Shown here piece after piece: positions 22,188 through 34,330 of a stretch of DNA of 64,000 bases (its first letter is position 1; each line of letters starts with the position of its first letter). The notes under the pieces were generated by a model, which did not search any database, was not told the DNA's origin, and was given only the letters and a program-made list of their open reading frames with translations. The DNA comes from Sialis fuliginosa (Eukaryota > Arthropoda > Insecta > Megaloptera > Sialidae), in the NCBI GenBank assembly GCA_961205875.1, contig OY540810.1:12152001-12216000 (forward strand). Direction: 5' to 3'. The translations under genes and the position numbers were made by a program.

Positions 22188-23011
22188 CATGAGTATTTTA
22201 TAAATATCTGCCATTGGTAACACAGGACTTTCTTACATGTAATTCTGAAAATAAACAGTACAGTATTGTACTTTTATATATATAAAACCTTTTTTCTGGT
22301 TAAAAATTTAATAGGTACAACATAAATTATAGAAAATAATGTTCTCTACAACATTAATTAAAAAAATTTATAGCCATGAGCTATTTTTTTTTATAATGTT
22401 GTAAACTTTATTTTGATCGAAACTGCATTCATAACTCACAAATGATATTTGTGTGGGTTGATACATTACTACATAACAGAGTCCATAGTATGTAGTGATA
22501 TTTAAGATGTACCTATATTGTATATATGTATTTATATATTTGTATCTGTACAAAACGTTTAACAATGTTAATGCACCTTGCAAGATTCCATGATATATTT
22601 GCATAATTTCCAACGTATGCTTGTGAAATATCAAAGACGGCTTTGGTGTATAGCAGCATGCACACTTGCGTGTTGGGAATATTAAGCACGACACACAAGA
22701 CAAATATGGATCAAAGTTATTTTGTTTTTACTTAGAAAAAAAATGTTAAATTTCTCTGAAACCAATAACATATAAAAGATTATTTATACTATCTATGTTT
22801 ATTAGGGTGTTCGTATAAATTGAAATATCAATGGGACACCCCATCTATATGTTCTTTGTGACCAAAAAATAAGGTAGCCATAAACTTAGCGTAGATAATT
22901 AATATTTAGGCTATGCTCAATGCAGTTTAAATTCAACGTGTATTTTAAATAGCAATTTTCACGTTTATCTAAAAATACTACTTTTCTCTCAATTGTTCTG
23001 TTTTTTTCCTG
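22188..23011. other. AT-rich region with the longest open frame, no supported gene
   Basis: A 111-codon minus-strand frame (22368-22703) is the longest in the window. It has no motif I recognise, is tyrosine-, isoleucine- and lysine-rich as expected of AT-rich DNA, and overlaps another minus frame. I do not support it as a gene. TAGGGTGTTCG and GGGACACCC around 22804-22840 form a short inverted pair. Confidence 0.4.
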
Positions 23012-24196
23012 TATACAGGGTGAGTCATATCAGGTGGAACAAACTTGAACCGTGAATTGAGACAAATATTTTAAGCAAAAAAGTTTATATGAACATGTGT
23101 CCGGAAATTCTTCGTGAGGGAGCTACAGACCTTCGAAGATTTAACCCAAAATTAGTTTTTATTTAATATCTGGAGAACCCATATTGCTAAAGTTATGAAA
23201 TTTGATACAGGATTTAGTATTAATAAGTGTTATCGATTTCCAGTATTAAGCAATTGTAATTTAGATCAGGGCTGTATGAAGCCAGTGGGCCCATCGATTT
23301 TTATCTAGTATTTTTTGTTCTTTAATTTTTCCCTGAGTTCGACATTTGAATAAGATTGTATGGCACAAAATATACAAAAATATACTTTGCTTATTTATCA
23401 TAGGATAAACCGTTTACGAGAAGTATCGATGCAAAAGAAAGCGTGCAGAATTTTACTTAATACGGATGCTTCTAATTACAAAAAATAAATTTATATTCTT
23501 GTTCTATGATAAAAAATAAGACAAAAAAATAATATAAATATACCTCCAAAAATTCATCCTTACCAACAAATAGCCATTTTAAGTATTGTTTTTTAGTTTT
23601 GTTAGTCAAGTACTTGCAACAGTAATAGAACTGGCTCTAGGTCTAAGAGGACACATATTAGGTGATATATGTACATGAACTTTTTTCCTTACTTTTAATC
23701 AAAGAACAGGAGTATAAATTTATTTTGTGTAATTTGAAGCATCCGTATTAAGTAAAATTTTGCATGCTTTCTTTTGCATCGATATTGCTCGTAAACGGTT
23801 TATCCTATGGTAAATGAACAAAGTATATTTTTGTGTATTTTATGTCATACAATCTTATTCAAATGTCGAACTCAGGAAAAAATTAAAGAACAAAAAATAC
23901 TAGATAAAAATCGATGGGCCCACTGGCTTCATACAGCCCTGATCTAAATTACAATTGCTTAATACTGGAAATCGATAACACTTATTAATACTAAATCCTG
24001 TATCAAATTTCATAACTTTAGCAATATGGGTTCTCCAGATATTAAATAAAAACTAATTTTGGGTTAAATCTTCGAAGGTCTGTAGCTCCCTCACGAAGAA
24101 TTTCCGGACACATGTTCATATAAACTTTTTTGCTTAAAATATTTTTCTCAATCCACGGTTCAAGTTTGTTCCACCTGATATGACTCACCCGGTATA
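23012..24196. mobile_element. TA-flanked foldback with two 499-bp arms
   Basis: The left arm is 23012-23510 and the right arm 23698-24196, both 499 bp, with a 187-bp loop. The outer ends read TATACAGGGTGAGTCATATC and, reversed, TATACCGGGTGAGTCATATC. I count about 18 differences between the arms by eye, only about four of them in the outer 310 bp. TA on both sides suggests the IS630-Tc1-mariner group. There is no transposase. The older copy at 8132-9044 shows that it is a family. Confidence 0.92.
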
Positions 24197-25252
24197 ATAA
24201 CTTTTTTCTGGTAGTAAATATTTAAAGAAGACTATAATTTTTTTTAAATTAATTTATAAATTCGATCTTTGCAGAAAATCGATTTTTTGTTAAATTTAAC
24301 AAATTTTTATGTTTAGTCGAATTTTTTTTATGAGTTATGAAATACAGCGTCTAGAGACAGACACACAGATATCATAGAATAATCAGAATGGATTCAGGGA
24401 AGTTGAAAAAGTTATTTTAGTATAAGCTGTACAAGCTAATACAATTTTACAATAACATAATAAATTCTTCAAAAGATTTACAAAATTATAATTATAGAAT
24501 ACCACGAAATAAGAAAATATTGCGCAAATAGAAATTTTGCAATTGAATTCTCACTAACGTCGTAATTTCAGTTTGTATATTAACATAATTATACTACTTA
24601 AGAACTATTTATAGAATTATTAGATGAGAGAAAGGGAGGGGGGGTATGCGACAGTGAGAAATAACTTTGTCATTATGATTGACTTCAATCTTTTCTTTAC
24701 TAAGGATTAAAGTCAAATATTAAAAAAATAAAATGTTTAAACTATAAAACCATTTTTTTAAATTGTTCTATTAGCGAGGGCAACGTATGTACATAGAATT
24801 TTTTACTGGCGTAAAAAAATTGGACAGGAACATTTCGACATGTATTTTCCTGAAAATTCCTTATAATATGCCCCGGAACATTCTTATCCAAGGACCCAAA
24901 CATTTTGGTTAGCAAGGATTTTGTAATCATACTGTATCTAATGAACGGAATATCCAATCATCCCTATTTTTCGAACTTTATACAGAGAATTTATTTATCT
25001 ACATTCATTATTTATATTATTTTATCAAAAATGACTTTATAACTTTCAAAATGCCATTTTGAGAGATATACAGTTATTTATGACCAAAAAAGTGTTTTAT
25101 TTGCTTGAAATTCATTTCATTGTTTAAAATATGAAGAAAAATAAACTTAAAATATCATTTAATTTTGAACTTTGGCAACAATATTCAAAATAGACACAAT
25201 AAATATATTTTATATATTTTATATACACAATACATATAATGTACTATGTATA
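24197..25252. other. AT-rich region, no gene
   Basis: Nothing coding is supported. A CAGAGACAGACACACAG-type block occurs near 24350-24375 and a poly-G run near 24638. The minus frame 24742-24957 shows no motif. Confidence 0.4.
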
Positions 25253-25912
25253 AATAAAACGGCCAAGTGCGTATTGAGCACGCACTTGATAGGGTTCCGT
25301 AGTCATTCTCACTACGATTTATAAATAAGGGTTATTCCAAAATGTTTCATAAACTATTTTTGCTATAATGTTTTTTATTATTTTTTAAAACTACATTCTG
25401 AAATTTTGTCAGATTATTCTTCTTCTGACAACCACATTGAACAATAAAGATATTGTCACTGAAGGGTTAAAATCAAAAGGTCATCTGACATTTTTTATTG
25501 CATTTTAGAAGACCTATCTAAAGATACCCCACTCAATGGGGTAAGTGAAAAAAAATATTTCAGTCTATGGGAGAGGGGTTAAAATTTTTTTTTGACAGTG
25601 TTTGTTATAATTTTCAGTGAAAGTACTAATTAAAAGCTACATTATGGAATTTTTTTCAGATTTTTTACATGGATAGTTTAGAAAATAAAGAGGGGGACGC
25701 TCTGATAACGATTTTGAACGCAAATATATCGTGATTGAAGGGGTAAAATCAAATGGTTATGTATATAAAGACATACCATTCAATGGGATAGTTGAAAAAA
25801 AATTTTGAATATACTTTTCAGTCTATTGTTTTTGAGCTATCAATCTACCTCCGTATACCAAATTTCATCTAAATCAGTATAAAATTTATATAGACGGACA
25901 AAGCGAAACTTA
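25253..25912 (-). mobile_element. long dispersed repeat with CACTTGGCC end, minus copy
   Basis: Reversed counterpart of 11597-12440: it opens CGGCCAAGTGCG, then GGGTTCCGTAGTCATT, the CCCACTCAATGGGGTAAG block (twice in worn form), and ends near AGACGGACAAAGCGA. This copy shows the same layout, confirming a single family about 0.7-0.85 kb long. Confidence 0.65.
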
Positions 25913-26324
25913 AAAAAACAATTACAAGTAATGTAAAGCTATACTATTAATCTTCTTGAACAAACGTTTGAAAAAATAAACAAAATTAATAACAAATACA
26001 ATATTTCTTAATTAAACAAATTAATCATTCTTACAAACAAAAAAATTATCACAATCTTTACTATTGAAATAAATGTATTTTTTAATTGATACAAAATAAT
26101 AATAAAAAACAAATTAGATTAAACGGTAATTGCCTAAAGCGTATATAAATATTTGATTTCATTTAAAGCTGTCTCGATAAATGAACTGATAAATAATTCA
26201 CTGAGGCGCCACTTATCAGTAGTTCCAAAACATTTATTATTTATGTAGTACTATTAAAAATACAACTTTATCTTAAAAAAACAATAACAATGAATAGCAT
26301 TTAACTAATGCGTATTTAAATGTA

Positions 26325-27194
26325 CAGTCAGTTACATATATATGTGGAGTTTAGTGATAGACACGAGACGACAGTCAAGTAAGTCTCGTATTGTGAAAGT
26401 TGAAACTTTACTTTTTACTTATTTTAAATTAAAATAATTTTCTACATAAACAATAGTTGTGCATAATTTAAGCTACTACCACACTTCAAAATTAAGCCCA
26501 AAATGATTTTTTTCAATAGGCATGATGTCGGTAACAAAGTATCACTGAAATTATGATTTTAAATAATGAAATAAGTTAAAAAGATTCTAAAAAATGTATT
26601 TATTTTTATATTAAAAGCGAGATTAATATAATTTTTGTTGAAATAAAAACATAAAATACAGCAATCCGCCATGTTTGATGAAACACCAATCAGAGTGAAT
26701 GACGTCACGCCTATGTAAACATCATTTTTGTTTCATTAATATCTGCACTGTTTATAAATTATTTTGTGATTTTAAATTATCGATTTGCTCAGTTTTGTGT
26801 TACCAAAACTAAAACCGAGAAACGTTAGCGATGAAACAAAGATTTATTATTGTTGACAAGGAGTGTTTACATAGGCGTGATGTCACAAATGCGCCATGAC
26901 ACCTGCGAGAGTTTTGGCGTCAAATTCAAAATTAGTTTTAATAGGGTCAATTTTTGTGATTAAACCTTTATTTTCTGCAGAAATAAGTATTTTTTTGGAA
27001 ATAGGAGACACGTAAGATCATCATAGAATGGCTTTTTTTAAATTAGGCATCATGCACATTAGAAGTATGTAACCCCTTTAAATTTTTTTATTAAAAAATA
27101 TTGCATAATATAATAAATCATTCATCTGGCCCCCAAAACAACGCTTAAAGGATATTTTTTCTTGAAGTGGTTCATCATTTTTTATAACTGACTG
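26325..27194. mobile_element. TA-flanked TIR element (CAGTCAGTTA ends)
   Basis: It begins CAGTCAGTTACATATA and ends TATAACTGACTG, with TA on each side (26323-26324, 27195-27196). A CAGT start is typical of Tc1-type ends. Inside, CACGCCTATGTAAAC (about 26706-26720) and GTTTACATAGGCGTG (about 26866-26880) form an inner inverted pair, each beside a GATGTCA/TGACGTCA motif. The 870-bp element has no coding frame. Confidence 0.7.
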
Positions 27195-27601
27195 TATATA
27201 TCTTTAAAACATATTATATTGTTACATTTTCATAGTCCAGTTAGTTAATAAATAGCTAAAGAAAAATTAAACTTTGTATGTAAATAAAAGATAAAAATAT
27301 TGCAATGCGATTGTATGGAATATTAATTAAGATATTTTAATGTTAATTATTGTGAGCTAGTATAATTAACTGCTTTGTTATGCATCAGATTATTTTAAAT
27401 GAAGAAAAAAATGTACGTTTAAATTAATTAAAAATAATTATTCTTTTCCATAATTGATTTAATTTCACTATCAAATTTTAAAATCACTTTATTTATTTAT
27501 TTTAAACTTATTTATGTAGGTCGTACATACATACAAAAGCGTACTGATTTTCGAAAAATAGTTAAATTAAAAAAAATGATTACAGACATATTATTACTAA
27601 T

Positions 27602-27973
27602 CATAGGCATCTGCAGAGGAAAGTAGGGGTGGGCTAATGCAGAACTAAAAATTGAAGATTGAAAATAAAAAATTTTTTAGTTAAATTTATTATAGAAAAT
27701 AGAACAAAATCGATTTTTTTCGTAAATTCAACGATTGCCAGTACAAAATTACTGCTTTGCTAATTTGTGTTGATTTGGATGATTGTGTATTTGTTATTAA
27801 TATTATTCTGTTCATATTCTATATAATTTTTAAAGAAGTTGTTTTAATTTTTAATTTGTGGAGATCGCAAAAAAACTTTTACATTATTATGATAACTTAA
27901 CCTAGTTTTTGGAAGGGGATTATATTTTTTCAAAATCTCTTCTCTTTGGAAAAATTATTTGCAGTCACTCCTG
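27602..27973. mobile_element. hAT-like element (CATAGGCATCTGCAG ends)
   Basis: The left end is CATAGGCATCTGCAGAGG and the right end TTGCAGTCACTCCTG. Flanking 8-mers TTACTAAT (27594-27601) and TTATTAAT (27974-27981) match at 7 of 8 bases. The TIRs are short and imperfect (CTGCA shared). An inner TGCAGAACT-type block and AT-rich filler follow. No transposase. Confidence 0.55.
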
Positions 27974-28052
27974 TTATTAATCATTTTTGACGAAGAACTA
28001 CATAACATATTATATATACATACGTCTTCCCCGGAGCACAAATGCAACGAAA

Positions 28053-28528
28053 TATGTCACACTTTGACAGTTTATATCTCCGGAACTAATAATGGTAGAG
28101 TAACAAATAAAACACCAATAGATATATAGCTCATTAACATAGTTACATTTACAATAAAATTAGTTTTAACCCTTCATCTTTCAACACTTAAATAAATTAG
28201 CCAGTAGCATAAAAAGTTAAACTAGTTTATATGTCACTTTTTAACAGCTTATATCTCCGGAATATAATAATAATCGTAGAGTAATAAATAAAACATCAAA
28301 TTAGTTTTAACCCTCCATCATCTAACCCTTAAATACAATAGTATAAAAAGTTAAGCTAGTTTTTATGTCGCTTTTTGACAGCATAATCTCCGGAACTAAT
28401 AACATTAAAGTAATAAATAAAACGCCTGTGGATAGCTTATATAGTCCCATTTAAATTAAATTTAGTTTCAACCCTCCATCTTTCAACCCTTAAATACAGT
28501 AGCATAAAAAGTCAAGTTAGTTTTTTTA
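28053..28528 (+). repeat. three tandem units of a ~175-bp repeat
   Basis: The units start at TATGTC: 28053-28229, 28230-28363 and 28364-28528. Shared blocks are TTTGACAG, ATCTCCGGAA, GTAATAAATAAAACRCC, TTAGTTT.AACCCTCCATC, and AGCATAAAAAGTTAA. The middle unit lacks about 40 bp. The divergence between units indicates an old array. Confidence 0.85.
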
Positions 28529-28914
28529 GTATTTGGTTTAATTATCTCCAATACACGCATTTTGGAATATTTAGAGTATGCAAAACGTATAGTAGGTATT
28601 CTTAGAAGAAATGACAGTATCTTGGTTCACATACTTCACAACATTACTTCCCATAAAACACGCAACATTCTGATAATTCTGAAGCAACTTTGATCGGATA
28701 TAGAGAGGAAAAAATATACAAATAAAGGTACACAAAACACTTGTTCACATATATAATAATAATTACCTCCACACAAATTTTTATGGAATTTTATCTTTTC
28801 TCAAGATTGTTATAAAAGATATGTAAATCAGTGGCGGCGGACTGTTATTGAAATAAAATAAAAATCTGTTTGCAAAAATTCGAAGTGTTACCTGATAAAT
28901 TATATGGAAAAATA

Positions 28915-29423
28915 AGGTACTGACTGGTAGCATCATACCCCAGTGTTGGACACGTGTTTAATTAAATGTACTAATTTAGAAATATTTTTTGATCTTCGAT
29001 TACATACTGCCATTACTGAATCATAATCTATAGACACTTAACTATAAAACAGCTTAATTTGATGACAATCGGCCAATGGATGTCAAAATGGTTGGCATTT
29101 AAACTAATTATTAGTACAATCTATTTATTAATTATTGTATTATTGTTAATTTTACAGTTCTTTATTTTATAACTTTTGTGTCATTGGGTGCCTATTACTG
29201 GTTTTATTATATCCATTACTGGAGAAAAATCATAAATAAAATAAAATGCTATAAATAAAAAAAAACTATATTTGCGAACTTTGGTAATTAAATTTATTTA
29301 ATAAAGAGGTATTTGTTTTATTAATAACATAAGTTCGTGCGAATTACAAAAAAGAAGTCCATCAATCCCAACAAAAAACAGTATACATTGCTCTTAAAGC
29401 GGCCAAGACTGGTACCAGTACCT
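28915..29423 (+). mobile_element. AGGTACTGG-family element, complete copy
   Basis: It begins AGGTACTGACTGGTAGCATC after TA and ends GGTACCAGTACCT before TA. Length is 509 bp. Landmarks are CCCCAGTGTTGGACA, CATTACTGAATCATAATC, TTAATTTGATGACAATC, CCATTACTGGAG, and TTTATTAATAACATAAGTT. There are at least seven other copies or pieces in the window, making it one of the commonest families here. It has no coding frame. TA duplications and ~20-bp TIRs suggest a mariner-like MITE. Confidence 0.85.
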
Positions 29424-29429
29424 TATAGA

Positions 29430-30068
29430 TTTAATAAAACTAAATTAAGCTGTCGGATAAGACGTTAAGCCTGCCAATATTAAATGTCAAAAAAACATAA
29501 GTGTAGGAAAATTGACTTATATTTTAGTATTTTGTAATATTTGTAATACTGAACATAAATTATCTCAATAAAAAATGAACAGTTTCGCCCCCTCCCACAA
29601 AAAACAAGATTTTATTTTTTTTCGTATCAAATGTTGCGCCTCTGCCTTGAAGCATGCACTTTTAAATTAACATGCTATTACGAAAATATCCAATTAAGCC
29701 TACGTCGGAATCAACCTACGGTGATAAATTTCTAACAATCTCTGCATTCTGTGAGTGGACGTGTTAAATAAATAAAACCATTGAATGTTGAACATGTCAG
29801 AAGTACATTTTATATACTATAGTGAAAGATGACAGGGGATTTTTAATAAATGATTGTTAAATTGTTTTCAACTGTCGGTTTGATTCTAAGTCATTTATTT
29901 TATTTGTGTACCTACTTATATAAAGTTATTGTTTCGAACAAATAGACGATAGTTAAGTCTCGTGGAAATTCAAGCCATCTCGTATTGGTATCGTAAAAAA
30001 TAATCCGTTCTTGTATCGTCTCATCTCAAACACGTGTCCGAGACTGGTTATGTAATATACAAAGAAAT
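29430..30068. other. AT-rich region, no gene
   Basis: No coding sequence is supported. GTCTCGT and CATCTCGT motifs at 29955-30045 resemble the GAGACGAG clusters of the element at 12579-13560, so a worn relative may be present. Confidence 0.4.
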
Positions 30069-30345
30069 TCATATTAATATTATAAATGCGAAAGTGTTTC
30101 TGTCTATCTGTCTATTTTGTTACCTCTTCACGGGTAAATCGCTGAACAGAACTTGATGAAATTTGGCAGGGAAATAGCTTGCATCCTGAGTAATGACATA
30201 GACTACCTTGTATTCCAAAAATTGATTAGATAAAAAAATGGGTTTGTATCATATGTACGCGCGAAGGTTATACTTTTTTGACGTAGATATCTAGTGTGTA
30301 AATGTGAAACTAAAAATCTGTTTTATCATAACAGAAATCTGTATC
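30069..30345 (+). mobile_element. Helitron-like repeat, 5' portion
   Basis: It begins TCATATTAATATTATAAATG, continues with CGAAAGTGTTTCTGTC, GGTAAATCGCTGAACAGAAC and TGATGAAATTTGGCAGGG, and follows 46213-46510 as far as ATAACAGAAATCTGTA. The terminal hairpin and CTAG are not recognisable, so the 3' end is lost or replaced. Confidence 0.65.
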
Positions 30346-30636
30346 TAACTTCATGATGTTTTATTAGAGCTAGAAGATGAGTTAAATGGGCAAAGTATCA
30401 ATATTTTTCCGGAATGAAAATGACGGTGTCAAAAAAAATGAATGCCGATTTTCAGAGATATATCAAAATATATATATTTTTTAAATGAAATATCCTGTAT
30501 AAAAAGCACAGTTGAAGTGAAACTTCTTTTGTTTTCGTTAACCATACGAATTACATAAATAAAATTAATAACCAAACGTATTATTTTGTCGTATATAAAC
30601 CGTATACAAAACACGTAGCTTGATATCGACTTAAAC

Positions 30637-30780
30637 TGACTTGTACGTATTCATCCATCTTTCTCTTATACATTTAATCATCGCTCTCTCACGCATAACC
30701 GATGTAAAGTGACTTGTACGTATATACACTATTCATCCATCTTTCTTTTATACGTCTAATCATCGCTCTCTCACGCATAT
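30637..30780 (+). repeat. two tandem ~74-bp units
   Basis: The phrase GACTTGTACGTAT, then TTCATCCATCTTTC, TTATACRTYTAATCATCG, and CTCTCTCACGCATA occurs twice, the second unit starting at about 30711. The units differ at few positions apart from a short extra piece in unit 2. Confidence 0.85.
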
Positions 30781-31473
30781 GCACACTGTCCTTCGCATTT
30801 CATCTTGAAAACCTTTCGTATATTTTAAAACGTGTCAAGATCATTCCAATTCACTAGCTCGCTATAGAAAACTAATTTTTGTATCTTCTACTTCTCAGGA
30901 GGAGGTATTTAGAATTTCTTAATGCAACTCTAAAGGGGCATTTTTTAGGCCTAATGAGTAAATAAGTACGGGCAGTTTGTTTTTAACATTCCCCAAAAAT
31001 ATTCGTATAACTTTCACTTTTTTTTATCAATAAAATCCCTAGCTTCACTCATCACTAGTATGAAGTATGCAACATTTCAATTAACTCGAAGAAAAAAAAG
31101 AAAGAAACATCGTTTTTGTTATCTTCATTTTCTTTGTTAAGAAAACGAATCTGACATTTTGATTAAAGATTTTATCGCGCACGTATCATGTTCTGCCCCC
31201 CCCCCCCTCCACGCCCCCTCCTTTTGTCATAAAACGTTTTTCGTTTAGATCTGATATTAGAGAATTACGCAATCTGGCCAGATTGTTTAGATAAGTGGTA
31301 TCGTGTGAAACGGCCTTTCATAGTGACAATAATATGATTAAGATTGAAAGATAAGCAAATAAGAGTTAAAAAAGCAGATGTGGTTTATAAATGATAATAG
31401 AGTTAATGTATCTATTCACGGTGTTGTATATATTACTCGTTATTGTCGAAATATAACAATTATAATATACATA
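30781..31473. other. AT-rich region, no gene
   Basis: No gene is supported. A poly-C tract lies at about 31197-31207. Nothing else is recognised. Confidence 0.4.
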
Positions 31474-31660
31474 CTAGCTGTTACCCGCGACTTCGTTCGC
31501 GTGGAATTTAGGTTAGTGAACACAACACCATGAAGTTAGGTTAGGTAAATAATACAGATAGATAATACCGATTTCTGTATGATGAAAGTCGATAAAATAG
31601 GTTTTTAGTTTCGCATTTGCACGCTAAAAAGTAAGTAAACCTCCACGTTTACAAATGTCA
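31474..31660 (-). mobile_element. Helitron-like repeat, 3' portion, minus
   Basis: It begins (as the reversed 3' end) CTAGCTGTTACCCGCGACTT directly after A, with the CGCGA...TCGCG hairpin. It continues through ATACAGAT and GATAAAATAGGTTTTTAG to TCGCATTTGCACGCTAA. This matches the 3' half of 46213-46510 reversed. The 5' half is absent. Confidence 0.7.
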
Positions 31661-32320
31661 CACAACCAATATAAATTACAATATAAATGAAACTGCAAAA
31701 TTAAGTTTGTCACGTAATAATTCCACAGAAAATTAGATGATCTGTCAGTATCAAAATATGCTTTGAAATGCCGTATCTTTATACTTCATTTCCGCACCAT
31801 TATATGACGTATTCTGTGAAACTTCTTTCTTTTAAAAACCACCTTTAGCGTAGACGAGTTTTAGTTTTTTTTTAACTTTTATTTTTATTACTTGTTTTAA
31901 ATCAATTTACAAGCTACCTACATACATTTACGATTTTTTTGTATTATGAAGAGGCAGAACAGGTAATCAAATATATGTAGGTATAACATATGAAATTTAG
32001 TGTTATAGATACACCGATTTCATTTATAAATTTTGATCTACAATATAATTTTTTCCTATTTTTGAAATCGTCTTTTGAAGCCATTTAATTAAAAAAATGT
32101 AGCTTATAATATACAGACAATCAAGACCAACCCAATGATACCTCATTTGTTGAAATCGGTTAAGTAGTTTAGGTTTTGTGAGGGAATAGATGTACTTTCT
32201 TACATACATACATACATACCAAAATTATAAATCATAACCCACATTTTGGTTTCACGTAGTCGAGTAAAAACAGATGTGGTTTATAAATGATAATATCTGT
32301 GATATCTATTCACGGTGTTA
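31661..32320. other. AT-rich region, no gene
   Basis: No gene is supported. A short (CATA)n tract lies at about 32202-32218. The phrase CAGATGTGGTTTATAAATGA occurs at about 31376 and again at about 32272, an 896-bp direct spacing that may mark an old duplication around the Helitron-like fragment. Confidence 0.4.
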
Positions 32321-32751
32321 TAAGATACTGTTTTTTGGGTTTCTTTTTTCTAATTCATGTTACTAATAAAACTAGTACCTCTTTATTAAATCAATTTAAT
32401 TACCAAAGTTTTTTTTTTAATTATAGCGATTGGTATATATATTGTTTATGTTTTTTCTCTTGTAATGGACAAAGTAAAACCAGTAATGGGCACCCAGTGA
32501 TGTACTACGACACAAAAGTTATTAAATAAAGAATCGTAAAATTTGAAACAATAGATGCTATGATAATATAATAAATAGATTACACTAATAATAATTATTT
32601 TAAATGTCCACCATTTTGACACCCATTGACTGATTGTCATCAAATTAAGCTATTTTACAGTTAAGTGTCTATGGCAGTTATTAAATATAAACTAATATTT
32701 CTAATTTAGTACATTTAATTAAAGAATAGTCCAAAACTGGGGTATGATCTT
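32321..32751 (-). mobile_element. AGGTACTGG-family element, ends trimmed, minus
   Basis: Reversed match to 28915-29423 covering nearly the whole interior: TTACTAATAAAAC, CCTCTTTATTAAATCAATTT, CCAGTAATGGGCACCCAG, TGATTGTCATCAAATTAAGC, and GTCCAAAACTGGGGTATGAT. The terminal TIR bases are missing at both ends. The frames at 32287-32643 on both strands are chance frames of this repeat. Confidence 0.7.
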
Positions 32752-32762
32752 ATCAATTTTAC

Positions 32763-33478
32763 TTTTGCTTCCTCGCAATATCGAAGATACGAGAAGCATT
32801 GTGATCGTTTCAGATTGAGACAAAAAATGTTCTCCGATTTCAAAATTTTAAATCTATTTATCCGTTTCACGTCAAGGCAAACACTTTTCGTTCCGTGTCT
32901 GTCTGTCTGTCCGTGTATCCGTCCGTCCGTCTGTCCCCTGAATTCTTGTCACACGCATAACTCATGAACCACTGAACCGATATTAATGAAATTTAGTCGG
33001 ATGGTTGGGTCTGGTTTGAGGACGGTCCCATTTCAAAATCATCAAAATCGTGTGTAAGGGGGAGGGGTGATATTCCAAAATATTTATTTTTTCAAGATAT
33101 CTCAAGAACTACACATTTTACGTGAAAATTTTATAGAATATTTTTTGTAGAGCATCTATTTTCCTATAATATGGGTCTACAACGTTTGTTGTAAAATATT
33201 CCCTTGCAAATATTTATTTCAATTTATTTTAAAAATTCGTGTTTTGTTTTTCTGAATTAACATGTCAAAAAATTAAAAATATACGAAAAAACAATCATGT
33301 GTGTCTTGAGAAAAATTTCGAACTAATATTTTTTAGTAAAATTGTATAAAAATTAAATGGTAACCAATTCCAGGCAATTTATCTCAACATTATCGGTTTT
33401 TATTTAAATTGTTGAATAATTAACTACCTTTGGTGAATTTAGGACGAGGAAGCACTGTGCATTTACTTGGCAGATGTT
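32763..33478 (+). mobile_element. TTTTGCTTCC-family repeat, complete copy
   Basis: It starts TTTTGCTTCCTCGCAATATC and ends CGAGGAAGCACTGTGCAT then TTACTTGGCAGATG. Its two ends share TGCTTCCTCG in inverted form. Interior landmarks are a (GTCT)/(GTCC) tract at about 32899-32935, AACTCATGAACCACTGAACC, TCAAGATATCTCAAGAAC, TATAATATGGGTCTACAACG, and TAAATGGTAACCAATTCC. It lacks the minisatellite present in the copy at 60155. No reverse transcriptase or transposase is seen. At least nine copies or parts lie in the window. Confidence 0.75.
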
Positions 33479-34330
33479 TTTTTAAATTTCAATCCAAAAT
33501 ATATACATACATGGCCAACTTCATTGGTTAACAGGTATATTTACATATATACATTTACAATGCTTTATTATAGCCAGATAAAAAATAAAATACGATCCAT
33601 ATCAAAATGCACGTAAGCTCTTCAATTAAGGAACGAGTTTTGCATTTTGAGTTTTTTATTTTCAGTCATGTGCAGTTGTGTAGTACCTTGAACATTGTAA
33701 CACAATAGCTATAAATATAATCACACTTTTGCTGTCGATATCTCAAACCACACATTTTATTATTGTAGTTAATAATCATGCATGTTATATTATGTTACAT
33801 TGTATATACATATATACAAATAATATTAATATGTATTATATTATACTATACATGGACTCTGTTATACAGTAATGTTTCATTCAGAATAAAGTTTACAAGT
33901 TTATAGAAAAAATTAGCTATTAAAATTTTATTTTAATTATAATTTTAATTAATTCATCAGGAAGATTTATGTGTATAATTTGTGAATATTTTGTGTAAAT
34001 TTCAAGTCGGAAAAAACAATCGTTCGCCCTGGTTCGCCCCCACCCCCGTAAAGCCGGCGCTGCGTGCAATATTTCTCATTTATCTAACTTATATTGAATT
34101 ACATTTTTAATTTCGTATAAAAAAATATTTTTTGATCGGAGGAGACTTTACCTCCCTCCCCCTAACCGGTACCATCCTGGTTCAACGTTGGTTATGAAAA
34201 TCTTGCCTCCATAGGTAAAAAAAGTCGACGCTAATAGAGAAAAATAATAATAAGAAATAATAATAATAATAGTGAAAAAATCGGAACCTCAACTTGGTTG
34301 CATAAAAATATATAATGTTTTAATAAGATA
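33479..34330. other. AT-rich region, no gene
   Basis: No gene is supported. A fragment at 33975-34020 (GTGTAAATTTCAAGTCGG then AACAATCG) belongs to the Helitron-like family seen at 12752 and 47036. The GC-rich CGTAAAGCCGGCGCTGC near 34049 resembles the end of a hAT but has no partner. Confidence 0.4.

Noticed and set aside
22368-22703. 111-codon minus-strand open frame, the longest in the window
   Set aside because: No domain, motif or balanced composition; rich in Y, I and K as expected of AT-rich DNA; a second frame overlaps it on the same strand.
28053-28528. CRISPR-like array
   Set aside because: Only three long, diverged units without distinct spacers, in a eukaryotic context.
32890-32937. 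independent GTCT/GTCC microsatellite
   Set aside because: The tract recurs at the same position in each TTTTGCTTCC-family copy, so it is a family feature.
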